Notes: a model not told the origin generated them from the letters alone. A stretch of DNA of 64,000 nucleotides from a bacterium 336/3 (GCA_001281695.1 LJIE01000001.1:2432586-2496585), one strand, 5' to 3'; counted from the first letter of the stretch, positions 24,723 to 33,744 are shown. Program-made: numbers and translations.

Positions 24723-25727
24723 TTACGACATCAAATTCTGTAATAAATCTGGTGAAATATTGAGATTATTAATTTTTTGAGGGTTTTCAGCGAGTTCCCT
24801 AAATGCCAAGGCTATATTTAATTTAGCATCACCACCATTCTGACTGATAGCCATGAGGGTTTTCCAATCGAGTTGTTTGTAAGGCTGAAGTGTGGCTTCA
24901 AGGATATATTTTGAGGCATCAGCTTCTCTTTTGTCGTTTTCTGTTTTGAGTTTCACAAGTTCTATGCGTTGTTGCTCCAACGTGATACTTGTAGCAAGTT
25001 GCATTTCTTCTAATTTCTGCTGATTTTCTTGTGTCAAAAACTTTGTTTCCATTTGTTTTTCAACGATTTGTTTCCGTTTCTCTTCCACAGCAATTTCAGT
25101 ATTGAGTTCGCTTTCTTTGATTTTACGTTCTTGTTCAACAGCAAAGTTTCTGCGATTATAAATAGCTTGGTCAGCTTCTTGTTGTACACTTTCTCGAGTT
25201 TCTGCTTCTAAGGCTCGTTCCATTTCGGGACTTGCTTTTACAGCAATGACATTGACAGCCAAAGGCTCAATACCAAGCATCTTGATAGCTTCAGAGGCTT
25301 GTACGCCAACTTTGATAGTTTCTTCTATTTTTTTACCACTTCTGATAGCCTCTTTGAGGGTAAGGCTTTGAATTAGAGCTTTGGTGGCTGTTTGGGCTTC
25401 GTTGGTGAGACGTTGAGTGATTTTTTCGGCATCTGTACTTTTATAATTACCATACCTATCCACACTAAAATCGAGCAATTCAGCAAGTTGCTTGGGATTT
25501 GAAACTTTATAAGTAACTTGTCCTTGTATAGAAATAGTCTGAAAATCTCGTGTGGATTCGTTGAAGAAAAATTGAACATCATTACTACCCAAAGGAATGG
25601 CAACAATAGAAGTATTGTAAGCCATATAAAAAAATGATAGTCCTCTGCCTTCTGCACGTAATTTGCCACTTGTATAACGCATAACGTAGGTCATGGCATC
25701 AAATTTAATGTATTTTATTCCAAACAT
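24723..25727 (-). CDS. SPFH/band-7 domain protein
   Basis: The ATG at 25727 gives MFGIKYIKFDAMTYVM and 334 residues. The upstream in-frame ATG at 25844 lies inside the divergent gene and is rejected. An SPFH domain occupies about 5-190, with VAIPLGSNDVQFFF, ISIQGQVTYKVSNP and EPLAVNVIAVKASPEMERALEA. The segment about 190-290 is a heptad-rich coiled coil full of Glu, Gln and Lys. No clear transmembrane helix precedes the SPFH domain, unlike classical flotillins, so it may assemble as a cytosolic or peripheral ring. It heads a nine-gene collinear run. Confidence 0.85.
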   Translation of the reverse strand: MFGIKYIKFDAMTYVMRYTSGKLRAEGRGLSFFYMAYNTSIVAIPLGSNDVQFFFNESTRDFQTISIQGQVTYKVSNPKQLAELLDFSVDRYGNYKSTDAEKITQRLTNEAQTATKALIQSLTLKEAIRSGKKIEETIKVGVQASEAIKMLGIEPLAVNVIAVKASPEMERALEAETRESVQQEADQAIYNRRNFAVEQERKIKESELNTEIAVEEKRKQIVEKQMETKFLTQENQQKLEEMQLATSITLEQQRIELVKLKTENDKREADASKYILEATLQPYKQLDWKTLMAISQNGGDAKLNIALAFRELAENPQKINNLNISPDLLQNLMS

Positions 25728-25772
25728 ACATGAAAGAGTTTGAGTAGTTAAAAAGATAAACAGGCAATTACA

Positions 25773-25802
25773 CAAATATAATAACTTTTCTATTTTTACC
25801 AA
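25773..25802 (-). promoter_or_regulatory. Promoter of the SPFH gene run
   Basis: On the minus strand TTG at 25802-25800 and TATATTTG at 25780-25773 are separated by 19 bases, matching the Bacteroidota -33/-7 pattern. The start codon follows about 45 bases downstream. Confidence 0.5.
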
Positions 25803-25819
25803 GAAAAATTGAATAAAGC

Positions 25820-26380
25820 ATGAAAGACCTGAAAATTTATACACAGGGTTTCCCAGATGGAACTTTTAGAAAGCAACGTTACTTTTTTCATATTATAGAG
25901 AATGATATTTTTATACCCAACGAAAGTATAGGAAGAGATAGTTTGGGAGAGCCTTTATTTGTAGAACAAATGAAATGGATTCAACAATTTGAAAAACAAG
26001 GTTGTGAGTATGGTGGTTGTGGGCAGTGGACTTGCAGAAAAGGGGAGATTTTAGAGAAAATTATAGAAAAACTACGAATGGTAGAAAATTTTAAGGGTGT
26101 GTATTCTCAAATGGGTTATCGGGAAAATCAACTTGCATTTGTTAATCAATTATTTATTGGAAATGAGGCGACTATACAAAAAATTGCTTTCAAAAAAAGC
26201 TATTATGACGATTCGGAAAAACTACTAAATGAAAATATAACAGATTTTCAAATTATAGAACAAAGCTATTCACAGGAAACAGGGATTCTTACTATTACAA
26301 CAAATGATATAATTGCTATGAAGAAATGGCGATTCTGTGTAGATTTGCCCAACAATTCATTTACAAGCAATTATATATAA
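25820..26380 (+). CDS. Soluble protein of unknown function
   Basis: I do not recognise this 186-residue protein. It lacks a signal or membrane segment. The most distinctive part is a cysteine/glycine cluster, QGCEYGGCGQWTCRKGE (about residues 60-75), with three cysteines that could bind metal or form a redox site. The C-terminal half alternates helices and strands and ends WRFCVDLPNN. It is divergent from the SPFH run, 92 bases apart, and 12 bases upstream of the next gene on the same strand. The function remains open. Confidence 0.6.
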   Translation: MKDLKIYTQGFPDGTFRKQRYFFHIIENDIFIPNESIGRDSLGEPLFVEQMKWIQQFEKQGCEYGGCGQWTCRKGEILEKIIEKLRMVENFKGVYSQMGYRENQLAFVNQLFIGNEATIQKIAFKKSYYDDSEKLLNENITDFQIIEQSYSQETGILTITTNDIIAMKKWRFCVDLPNNSFTSNYI

Positions 26381-26392
26381 AATTATAAAAAT

Positions 26393-27313
26393 TTGAAAAA
26401 TAGAGGTTTATATTGTTTTTTGTTTTGTTTGCTAGGTTTATCAACTCAATTTTCATTAGCTCAAAAAAAAGATAGTTCAGAAATACAACCAGTACTACAT
26501 TTTTTGGAAGATACATTGTATATTGGCAAACCTACGCCTGTTTCCCTCACATTTTATTATCCTAAACATTGGCAGGTTGTGTTTTGTGATACTAATTTTA
26601 CATATGGAAGCTTTGAACTACAAGAAAAGAAGTTTTTCCCTACACAAACCAACGCTTCTTTGAGTAGAGATAGTGCTGTTTACTGGCTCAGAAACTTTGA
26701 AATAGATAAAATTCATCGTTTGAGATTGCCAGTTTTTCTTATCAAACCACAGGGTGATTCTACTTGGGTATATTCAAATATAGACTCTATTGCCTTTAAA
26801 GAGCTAATTTTATCTGAAAAACTTGATACCCTTGCCCTGCGTTCAGATACTGAAATAGCTATACTTGCACCAAAAGTAAATTACCATGTTTGGATATTTT
26901 GGAGTATTACAGGTATTTTTTTGGGTATAGTTATTTGGCTTTTTTTTGGTGATTGGATTAAAAAGCAAATCGTTTTATTAAACCTCAAACGCAAACATAT
27001 TGTCTTTGAAGATAATTTAGATAGAGATATTACTAAAATTCGTAATCGTAAACGTATCACAGATATTGAGCAGGCTCTAAATCTATGGAAGAAGCACTTA
27101 GAACAAATTGAGCATAAGCCTTTTAGTACTTACACCTCACGAGAAATCTTAGAAACATTGCCCATTACCAAACTGGGAGAAAGCCTTCAAAATATAGACA
27201 AAGCCATCTATGGAGCTATTATTGAAGAAGGTTTGGACAAAGATTTCCTATATCTGAAAAATTTGGCTAATCGAAGATATATTCGTAGAAAAAAAGAAAT
27301 TAGAGAAGGATAA
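26393..27313 (+). CDS. Membrane-anchored BatD-like protein
   Basis: The likely start is the TTG at 26393, just before a good signal peptide (LYCFLFCLLGLSTQFSLAQ). Residues 35-150 are a periplasmic beta-sandwich: LYIGKPTPVSLTFYYP, SAVYWLRNFEID, HRLRLPVFLI. One transmembrane helix lies around 168-188 (VWIFWSITGIFLGIVIWLFF), followed by a charged cytoplasmic helical tail. This layout resembles BatD and DUF4381-type proteins of aerotolerance/MoxR clusters, but no MoxR ATPase or VWA genes are adjacent, so the assignment is tentative. A hairpin terminator follows directly. Confidence 0.55.
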   Translation: MKNRGLYCFLFCLLGLSTQFSLAQKKDSSEIQPVLHFLEDTLYIGKPTPVSLTFYYPKHWQVVFCDTNFTYGSFELQEKKFFPTQTNASLSRDSAVYWLRNFEIDKIHRLRLPVFLIKPQGDSTWVYSNIDSIAFKELILSEKLDTLALRSDTEIAILAPKVNYHVWIFWSITGIFLGIVIWLFFGDWIKKQIVLLNLKRKHIVFEDNLDRDITKIRNRKRITDIEQALNLWKKHLEQIEHKPFSTYTSREILETLPITKLGESLQNIDKAIYGAIIEEGLDKDFLYLKNLANRRYIRRKKEIREG

Positions 27314-27315
27314 AA

Positions 27316-27344
27316 AAATACCCATTAAATATTAATGGGTATTT
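27316..27344 (+). terminator. Intrinsic terminator
   Basis: AAATACCCATTAA pairs perfectly with TTAATGGGTATTT over a 3-base loop, three bases after the stop codon of the BatD-like gene. Confidence 0.75.
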
Positions 27345-27486
27345 CACTTACTACAAAACACTTATCTTTTCTGTTAATTGACAGAATAATAATTAATTCA
27401 AAAATAGGAATGATTTTACATTACTTATTTTGTTTTTTATTAAGCCCTCAATATATTTCACGAAACAGATATATTAGTTTACGAAA

Positions 27487-28218
27487 TTAAAAATTAGGTT
27501 GTAATAAGTATTGTGAATAAAAGTTATCAATGACATCAACAGCCTCTTCAGCAGTGTCTACAACACTAAATAAATTAAGATCTTCTGCATTGATGTTTCG
27601 TTCTTCTTCTAAAAGAGTGGTTTTTATCCAGTCCATTAAACCAGCCCAATACGTTTTGCCTACCAACACAATTGGAAAACGTCCAATCTTCTTGGTTTGA
27701 ATAAGTGTAAGAGCTTCAAAAAGCTCATCCAATGTTCCAAAACCACCAGGCATCACTACAAAACCTTGAGCATATTTGACAAACATTACTTTTCTTACAA
27801 AGAAATAATCGAAGGTAATAAGCTTATCAGGGTCAATATAAATATTGCTACTTTGTTCAAAAGGCAAAATGATGTTGATACCTACAGATTTGCCACCACG
27901 AGCTTTTGCACCTTTATTGCCTGCTTCCATAATACCTGGGCCACCACCTGTAATTACGCCATAACCCATATCTACAAGTCTTGAAGCAATTTCTTCAGCT
28001 GTTATATAATAAGGATTATCGGGCTTGGTACGAGCCGAACCAAAAATAGAAACACAGGGACCTATACGAGCAAGCTTATCAAATCCATCTACAAATTCAG
28101 ACATAATCTTGAACAATGCCCAAGAATTTGTACTTTTTATTTCACTCCAATCATGATTCTTAAAAGCTTTTTTGATGCGATTTTCATCTTCTAAACTTAG
28201 TTTAGTTTCTTCTGACAT
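27487..28218 (-). CDS. LOG-family nucleotide 5'-monophosphate phosphoribohydrolase
   Basis: This is a Rossmann-like LOG (lonely guy) family protein of 243 residues. Members hydrolyse nucleoside monophosphates, such as AMP or cytokinin ribotides, to base and ribose 5-phosphate. The signatures are SIFGSARTKPDNPYY near residue 60, YGVITGGGPGIMEAGNKGA with the catalytic Arg/Glu region, and PGGFGTLDELFEALTLIQ, the PGGxGTxxE motif. The N-terminal 45 residues are charged and helical, as in many bacterial members. The physiological substrate in non-plant-associated bacteria is not settled. It is flanked by its own terminator and stands as a single gene. Confidence 0.9.
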   Translation of the reverse strand: MSEETKLSLEDENRIKKAFKNHDWSEIKSTNSWALFKIMSEFVDGFDKLARIGPCVSIFGSARTKPDNPYYITAEEIASRLVDMGYGVITGGGPGIMEAGNKGAKARGGKSVGINIILPFEQSSNIYIDPDKLITFDYFFVRKVMFVKYAQGFVVMPGGFGTLDELFEALTLIQTKKIGRFPIVLVGKTYWAGLMDWIKTTLLEEERNINAEDLNLFSVVDTAEEAVDVIDNFYSQYLLQPNF

Positions 28219-28313
28219 ACAATTTAAAGGTTATCGAATGGTTGTTATAATAAATTAAAAATACTAAGCAATATACTAAAAATATGAGTTTAACAAATTC
28301 TATAAGACAAAAA

Positions 28314-28339
28314 ATAAGCACCCAAACATAGGTGCTTAT
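28314..28339 (-). terminator. Intrinsic terminator for the small membrane-protein gene
   Basis: ATAAGCACC and GGTGCTTAT form a 9-base stem with an 8-base loop downstream of the stop codon at 28369 on the minus strand, with T-rich sequence following in that direction. Confidence 0.65.
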
Positions 28340-28368
28340 CTTTAAATTTTATAAAGAATATAGGAGTA

Positions 28369-28710
28369 TTAATTCCCCCAATGTACTATCATCTGACTAA
28401 TTAAAAAACCATAAAGTCCGACTAAAAGTAACCAGTAAGCATTTTTAATGTACTTAAATGGTAAAAACAATCCAGCAATAGCTATAACTACTCCAAAGCC
28501 TATACTTACCAATGTAGGAACTTGCATAAGCATAAACAGAAAACCAAATAACATGCCCAATACAGGACCCATCATAAAACGTTTGGCGTATTTCACAAAT
28601 AGCTTTTGTCGTCTGTAAAGTTTTTTTAAACTTTCAGGCTGTTCTAAGCTACTCTCAGGGCACACAAGCCACACACCATTGACTAAAAAGAGCTTTTCGA
28701 GGTTTTTCAT
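28369..28710 (-). CDS. Small three-helix membrane protein
   Basis: The 113-residue product has a polar N-terminus (MKNLEKLFLVNGVWLVCPES) and a basic stretch KKLYRRQKLFVKYAKR. Three hydrophobic helices follow (about 47-65, 68-84 and 92-110). No family is recognised. It is a single gene with its own terminator, and the 216 bases between it and the GMC oxidoreductase gene are AT-rich and show nothing beyond promoter-like AT tracts. Confidence 0.6.
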   Translation of the reverse strand: MKNLEKLFLVNGVWLVCPESSLEQPESLKKLYRRQKLFVKYAKRFMMGPVLGMLFGFLFMLMQVPTLVSIGFGVVIAIAGLFLPFKYIKNAYWLLLVGLYGFLISQMIVHWGN

Positions 28711-28926
28711 TTTTCATAAAAGGTTGTTAAGTGTAAAAAAATATTATTTTTTGTTAAAATTGGCTTCAAAATTAATTAACATTAAATTAACATACAAATA
28801 TTCTGCCAAATTTTTTTTAATAGAATTTTTTTTAAATATATTTCAACAATATTTAATATGGTAAATGATAAATATTAAGATATAAAGTTTTGTAATTGGC
28901 TAAAATAATTTAAACTAAGTACTTCT

Positions 28927-30555
28927 ATGTTGCCTAAAAAGGATATTAACTATGATTACATCATTGTAGGAGCAGGTTCGGCGGGTTGTGTTTTAGCCAA
29001 TAGACTCTCAGAAAATACTGAAAATAAAGTTCTTTTGATTGAAGCAGGAGGGAAAGACACTAAAATGGAAATTCATATCCCTGCTGCATACTCTAAACTT
29101 AATCGTAGTGCAGTAGATTGGGCTTTTTACTCTGAACCTCAAAAAAATGTTCTCAATAGAAAACTTTTTCAACCACGAGGCAAAGTACTTGGTGGTAGTA
29201 GCTCTACCAATGCAATGGCTTATATCAGAGGTAATGCCGAAGATTATAACGATTGGGCTTCTATGGGTTGTGACGGTTGGAGTTTTGAAGATGTATTGCC
29301 TTATTTTATCAAATCGGAACATAACGAAGATTATGAAAAATTGGATAAAAGATTTCATGGGAAAAATGGATTGCTCAATGTTCGTTCTGCTTATTCGCAT
29401 CATGCTGTTTCAGAATCGTTTATAAAAGCTTGTATGGAGTTGGGTATGCCTTTAAACCCAGATTTCAATGGTGAAAGTCAAGAAGGGGTAAATTTTTTTC
29501 AGTTTACTGTTAAAAATCATAAACGACATAGTACAGCAACAGCATTTTTAAAACCTATCCAAAAAAGACCCAATTTGGATATTCTAACCAATGCCCATGT
29601 AGGCAAAATCTTGATAGATGAGCATGAAGCTTGTGGAATAGAAATTATTTCTAAAGGTAATTCATACAAAATTTATTGTGAAAAAGAAGTTATTCTATCA
29701 GCTGGAGCATTTGGTTCGCCTCAATTGCTTATGCTTTCTGGTATCGGAGATGCTACATTTCTAAAAAAACAAGGTATTGAAGTTAAAAAAGATTTGATAG
29801 GTGTAGGAAAAAATCTACAAGACCATTGTTTTGCAATGGTAAGTAGTTCATCTAAAGTGCCAACAGCCAATCATGATTTGAAAATACATAACCAAATTAA
29901 AGGAGTTTTAGAGTACTTTTTATTCAAAAAGGGAGTCGCAACTGCCTCACCACTTGAAGCGAATGCATTTATGAGACTTGATAGCCAAACAGATCGTCCT
30001 GATATGCAATTTCATTTTGTTCCTGCTCATCTAGGTGGTTATGATGTAGATATGTATAATTTGAATAAATATCCAACGCATAGTGGTTACACAATTTTAG
30101 CGACTCTTTTACGTCCTGAAAGTAGAGGATATGTAAGTATTCAGTCGAAAAATCCATTGGATGCCCCCATCATACAGCCCAATTATTTAGATACAGAAAA
30201 AGACCAAAAAACACTCATTCAAGGTGTAAAAAAAGCTTTTGAAGTAATGCAAACCAATGCATTCGATAAATTTAGAAAAGAAATATATTTTCCTAAAAAT
30301 ATTGAAAATGAGAAAGATATATTAGAACATATTTGTAAAACACTCGAATGTGTATATCATCCAGTGGGTACTTGCAAAATGGGAACTGAAAATGATGAAA
30401 TGAGCGTTGTAAACAGCCATTTACAAGTAAAAGGGATTAAAAGATTAAGGGTTGTGGATGCATCCATTATGCCACAAATTACGACTGGTAATACCAATGC
30501 CCCAGTTATTATGATTGCAGAAAAAGCTGCTGATATGATTTTAAAAACGAAGTAA
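28927..30555 (+). CDS. GMC-family FAD-dependent alcohol/choline dehydrogenase
   Basis: GMC enzymes oxidise alcohols using FAD. The N-terminal dinucleotide-binding motif is YDYIIVGAGSAGCVLANRLS with the second acidic anchor LLIEAGG. GKVLGGSSSTNAMAYIRG is GMC signature 1, and LSAGAFGSPQLLMLSGIG is signature 2. The C-terminus has the active-site block VYHPVGTCKMG (His) and DASIMPQITTGNTNAP. At 542 residues it is the size of choline dehydrogenase, to which it is generally similar. The substrate cannot be read from sequence, as many bacterial members act on other alcohols. It ends 2 bases before the CoA-transferase gene, so the products probably work in one pathway. Confidence 0.9.
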   Translation: MLPKKDINYDYIIVGAGSAGCVLANRLSENTENKVLLIEAGGKDTKMEIHIPAAYSKLNRSAVDWAFYSEPQKNVLNRKLFQPRGKVLGGSSSTNAMAYIRGNAEDYNDWASMGCDGWSFEDVLPYFIKSEHNEDYEKLDKRFHGKNGLLNVRSAYSHHAVSESFIKACMELGMPLNPDFNGESQEGVNFFQFTVKNHKRHSTATAFLKPIQKRPNLDILTNAHVGKILIDEHEACGIEIISKGNSYKIYCEKEVILSAGAFGSPQLLMLSGIGDATFLKKQGIEVKKDLIGVGKNLQDHCFAMVSSSSKVPTANHDLKIHNQIKGVLEYFLFKKGVATASPLEANAFMRLDSQTDRPDMQFHFVPAHLGGYDVDMYNLNKYPTHSGYTILATLLRPESRGYVSIQSKNPLDAPIIQPNYLDTEKDQKTLIQGVKKAFEVMQTNAFDKFRKEIYFPKNIENEKDILEHICKTLECVYHPVGTCKMGTENDEMSVVNSHLQVKGIKRLRVVDASIMPQITTGNTNAPVIMIAEKAADMILKTK

Positions 30556-30557
30556 AC

Positions 30558-31772
30558 ATGAATAGAAAACCCACTCAAGGTCCTTTACAGGGCATTCGTA
30601 TTTTAGATTTAACAAGATTATTGCCAGGTCCCTTAGGTACAATGCTTATGGCAGATATGGGGGCAGAAGTTATTAAGATAGAAAGTCCCAACCAACCTGA
30701 TTATGTTCGTAATTTTCCGCCTGTTTACGAAGCTGATAATCAAGAATTTTCAGCAAACTATTTAGCGTTCAATCGTTCTAAAATAAGTCTTTCTTTGGAT
30801 TATACCCAACCTGAAGGGAAGGAGATATTTTTAGAACTTGTAAAAACAGCCGATATTGTAGTAGAGCAATTCAGACCCAAATATTTAGATAAATTTGGAA
30901 TAGGTTATGAAGATGCTAAAAAAGTAAACGACAAAATTATTTATGTTTCTATTACAGGATATGGTCAGAATGGGGCATACAGTCATTTTGCAGGACACGA
31001 TTTGAATTATATTAGTTATGCAGGTATTTTAGGACAAATAGGGGCTAAGAATCAAGATCCTACTATTCCTGCTGTTCAAATGGCAGATGTAGCAGGAGGC
31101 TCATATATGTGTGTAATCGCTTCTCTTTCAGCTTTACATGCAAGAAATACTACTCAAAAAGGGCAACATGTAGATGTATCCATGACTGATGCTATCATGC
31201 CACTCCTTACAGTACCTTTTACCTATTACCAAGCCACCAAACAAGTACAAAAACGAGGAGAAACACCTCTTTCTGGAATGTTTCCAAATTATCATGTCTA
31301 TGCTTGTAAAGATGGGAAATATATAGCCTTAGCAACACTTGAGGCTAAATTTTGGATGAAATTTTGTCAAATTTTTCAAAAACCTGAATTTTTGGGTTTT
31401 GCCATGCCTCAAGAAGAGGAAATGATGCAAAAAAACAAGGAAACTCTTGCTGAATTTTTCAAAAATGAACCAAGAGAGTATTGGCTTAAAATCAGTGAAG
31501 AAAATGATTTACTCATCAGTCCTGTTTATGAAATAGATGAAGTAGAACATGATAAACACCTCAAAACGAGAGAAATGTTCGTTGAAATGCATCATCCTCA
31601 AATTGGAACAATTAAAGAATTAGGAGTTCCTTTAAAATTTTCAGAAACAAAAGCCACACCTGCTTGGATAGCCCCAAACTTAGGTGAAGACACTCAAACT
31701 ATTTTAGAAACGCTGGGTATTTCACAAGAACGCCTTCAAGACCTTCAAGAAAAGAAAATAATTACTTTTTAG
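30558..31772 (+). CDS. Type III CoA-transferase (CaiB/BaiF family)
   Basis: Family III enzymes move CoA between carboxylic acids, or racemise acyl-CoAs, through an enzyme-bound anhydride on a conserved aspartate. The protein begins GPLQGIRILDLTRLLPGPLG and contains MADMGAEVIKIES and FNRSKISLSLD. The catalytic segment VQMADVAGGSYM has Asp177 in the expected place. The C-terminus DTQTILETLGIS is typical. It is tightly linked to the GMC dehydrogenase upstream, suggesting that an alcohol-derived acid is activated to a CoA thioester, or that a methyl-branched acyl-CoA is racemised. The sequence alone does not tell which. Confidence 0.88.
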   Translation: MNRKPTQGPLQGIRILDLTRLLPGPLGTMLMADMGAEVIKIESPNQPDYVRNFPPVYEADNQEFSANYLAFNRSKISLSLDYTQPEGKEIFLELVKTADIVVEQFRPKYLDKFGIGYEDAKKVNDKIIYVSITGYGQNGAYSHFAGHDLNYISYAGILGQIGAKNQDPTIPAVQMADVAGGSYMCVIASLSALHARNTTQKGQHVDVSMTDAIMPLLTVPFTYYQATKQVQKRGETPLSGMFPNYHVYACKDGKYIALATLEAKFWMKFCQIFQKPEFLGFAMPQEEEMMQKNKETLAEFFKNEPREYWLKISEENDLLISPVYEIDEVEHDKHLKTREMFVEMHHPQIGTIKELGVPLKFSETKATPAWIAPNLGEDTQTILETLGISQERLQDLQEKKIITF

Positions 31773-31832
31773 ACAACTGAAATTGCAAGCTTTGTTTTAT
31801 CTTTGGCTCAATTTTTTATAAAAAATCGAGTA

Positions 31833-32597
31833 ATGGAGATAGAAATTGTTTTAGCTGCTTTGTTTGCATTTTTGGCGGGTTTTGTAGATGCTGTGGTAGG
31901 AGGAGGAGGGCTTGTGCAAGTTCCTGCTTTGTTTGTAATTTTCCCACATTTTTTAGTGCCTCAGGTGATAGCCACCAACCGTTTTGCTTCAGTTATGGGC
32001 ACATCTGTAGCTGTTTGGCAATATTTAAGAAAAGTAAAAATAGACTTCAAAGCTGTTATTCCTGCTGCTGTTGGAGCAGCAGGAATGTCTTTTTTGGGTG
32101 CAAAAGCCTCCAGTATCATAGATGCAAGTATTTTGAAGCCTGTTATCCTCATTCTCATGCTTGGAATAGTCATTTACACATATACCCAAAAACAACTTGG
32201 AGAAATTTCTAAAATTCATCCATCCTTTAACAGAGTTTATACGTATAACTTTCTTGTTGGAGCAATATTAGGTTTTTACAATGGACTGATAGGACCAGGG
32301 ACTGGGAGTTTGCTTGTTTTTGCACTCGTAAGTGTAGTTGGTTATAATTTCCTGATGGCATCTGCCAAAGCCAAGATAATCAATGTAGTAGCTGATGTTT
32401 TTTCATTAATAGCTTTTTTAATGGGAGGTTTTGTTATGTTCAAAGTGGCAATACCAATGATGGTGTGTAATATGGCTGGTTCTTATTTAGGAAGTAGAAT
32501 GGCTATACTCAAAGGTAATGCTTTTGTGAGAAAATTCTTTTTAATTGTAATTTTGCTTCTCATTACCCGATTTGCTTACGATATTTTTCTTAAATAA
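31833..32597 (+). CDS. TSUP (TauE/SafE) family membrane transporter
   Basis: The ATG at 31833 (MEIEIVLAALFAFLAGFVDA) is preferred to the TTG at 31803, which would add polar residues before the first helix. About eight hydrophobic helices are visible in two repeats. FVDAVVGGGGLVQVPAL is the first-repeat signature, and LGFYNGLIGPGTGSLL is the equivalent in the second. TauE/SafE proteins export sulfite, sulfoacetate or other anions, or import organosulfur compounds. It follows the CoA-transferase gene by 60 bases and precedes a TetR gene by 8 bases, so it may move a product of the GMC/CoA-transferase pathway. Confidence 0.85.
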   Translation: MEIEIVLAALFAFLAGFVDAVVGGGGLVQVPALFVIFPHFLVPQVIATNRFASVMGTSVAVWQYLRKVKIDFKAVIPAAVGAAGMSFLGAKASSIIDASILKPVILILMLGIVIYTYTQKQLGEISKIHPSFNRVYTYNFLVGAILGFYNGLIGPGTGSLLVFALVSVVGYNFLMASAKAKIINVVADVFSLIAFLMGGFVMFKVAIPMMVCNMAGSYLGSRMAILKGNAFVRKFFLIVILLLITRFAYDIFLK

Positions 32598-32605
32598 TTA
32601 AAACT

Positions 32606-33226
32606 ATGACTAAAAGAGAACAATCCAAACAAAAAAGGCGTGAACGCATTGTAGAGGTAGCTGAAAAACTGTTTTTTGAAAAAGGAATCAATAATGCTAC
32701 AATGGATGAAGTAGCTAAACTGACAAAATTTAGCAAAGCTACTGTTTATAGTTATTTTCCAAGCAAAGACGAACTCTTTTTCTCAATTTGTCAAAGGGGA
32801 AATGAAATTCTACAACAACGTTTCAATGAAGTTGTTGAAAATCATGAACTTGGAGTAGATAAAGTTCGTGCCATTGGTTTTGCTTTTTTTGATTTTGCCA
32901 ATACTTATCCTCATTATTACCGTTTTATCTCTTATTTTGTTTCAGGAAGTGATTTTGCTATTCCTGAAGAAATGGAGTCTAAAATGCTACATTTAGATAA
33001 AACACTTACCAAATGTATTGAATTGGGCATACAAGATGGCAGCATCAAGCCTGTAAATGCTTTGCTGGTTTCTAAATGTTTGTGGGCAATGGCAACAGGT
33101 ACTTTGCAACTTATTTTCCAAAAAGGAGAACTACTAGAAAAACACTTGTCTATTGACAAACAAAGCATTTTTCAAACATTTTTTCAATTACTTGAAGCCA
33201 GCCTAGCAACAGAATTAGCTAACTAA
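32606..33226 (+). CDS. TetR/AcrR-family transcription regulator
   Basis: The N-terminal 60 residues are the TetR DNA-binding domain: RRERIVEVAEKLFFEKG, then NATMDEVAKLTKFSKATVYSYF with the helix-turn-helix at about 33-52, and SKDELFFSI. The rest is an all-helical ligand-binding and dimerisation domain without a recognisable effector class. It is the last gene of the GMC, CoA-transferase, TSUP unit and probably controls it, although no palindromic operator stood out before 28927. Its stop codon (TAA) overlaps the stop codon of the carbonic-anhydrase gene on the other strand by four bases. Confidence 0.9.
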   Translation: MTKREQSKQKRRERIVEVAEKLFFEKGINNATMDEVAKLTKFSKATVYSYFPSKDELFFSICQRGNEILQQRFNEVVENHELGVDKVRAIGFAFFDFANTYPHYYRFISYFVSGSDFAIPEEMESKMLHLDKTLTKCIELGIQDGSIKPVNALLVSKCLWAMATGTLQLIFQKGELLEKHLSIDKQSIFQTFFQLLEASLATELAN

Positions 33227-33744
33227 TTCTGTTCTATATCCTTAAACCAACTTGCATACATAGGATAATTATTAGCAATTCTTTGTATTTCAGATACTTT
33301 ATCGCCAACAGGTTTTAAAAACTTAGCAGGATTACCTGCCCAAATACTACCTGCCTCAATTTTGGTATTGGCTGGCACAATTGCTCCAGCTGCAATGATG
33401 CAACCTTCCCCAATATGAACATTATCCATGATAATTGCCCCCATGCCAATGAGTACATTGTCTTCTATGGTACAACCATGAATAATAGCATTATGAGCAA
33501 CAGAAACATTATTTCCTAAAATAGTTTTTGATTTCTGATAGGTACAATGTACGATCACACCATCTTGGATATTACAGTTATTACCCATCTTGATGGTATT
33601 TACATCACCACGTACCACAGCATTGAACCAAATAGTGCAGTTATCACCTGTTTCTACTTCACCAACTACAGTTGCATTTGGAGCTATGAAACAATTGTTC
33701 CCAAACTTAGGAGTGTAACCACGAACAGATAAAATAAGAGCCAT
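33223..33744 (-). CDS. Gamma-class carbonic anhydrase-family protein
   Basis: This is a 173-residue left-handed beta-helix of hexapeptide repeats. Zinc-ligand histidines are visible as VIVHCTY (His66), SVAHNAIIHGC (His84 and His89). The N-terminal IWFNAVVRGDV is the usual second-turn signature. Family members include true gamma-carbonic anhydrases and acyltransferase-like relatives such as YrdA and PaaY, whose activity varies. The terminal helix (SEIQRIANNYPMYASWFKD) matches the family. It converges on the TetR gene and is divergent from the subtilisin gene, with about 190 bases between. Confidence 0.88.
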   Translation of the reverse strand: MALILSVRGYTPKFGNNCFIAPNATVVGEVETGDNCTIWFNAVVRGDVNTIKMGNNCNIQDGVIVHCTYQKSKTILGNNVSVAHNAIIHGCTIEDNVLIGMGAIIMDNVHIGEGCIIAAGAIVPANTKIEAGSIWAGNPAKFLKPVGDKVSEIQRIANNYPMYASWFKDIEQN

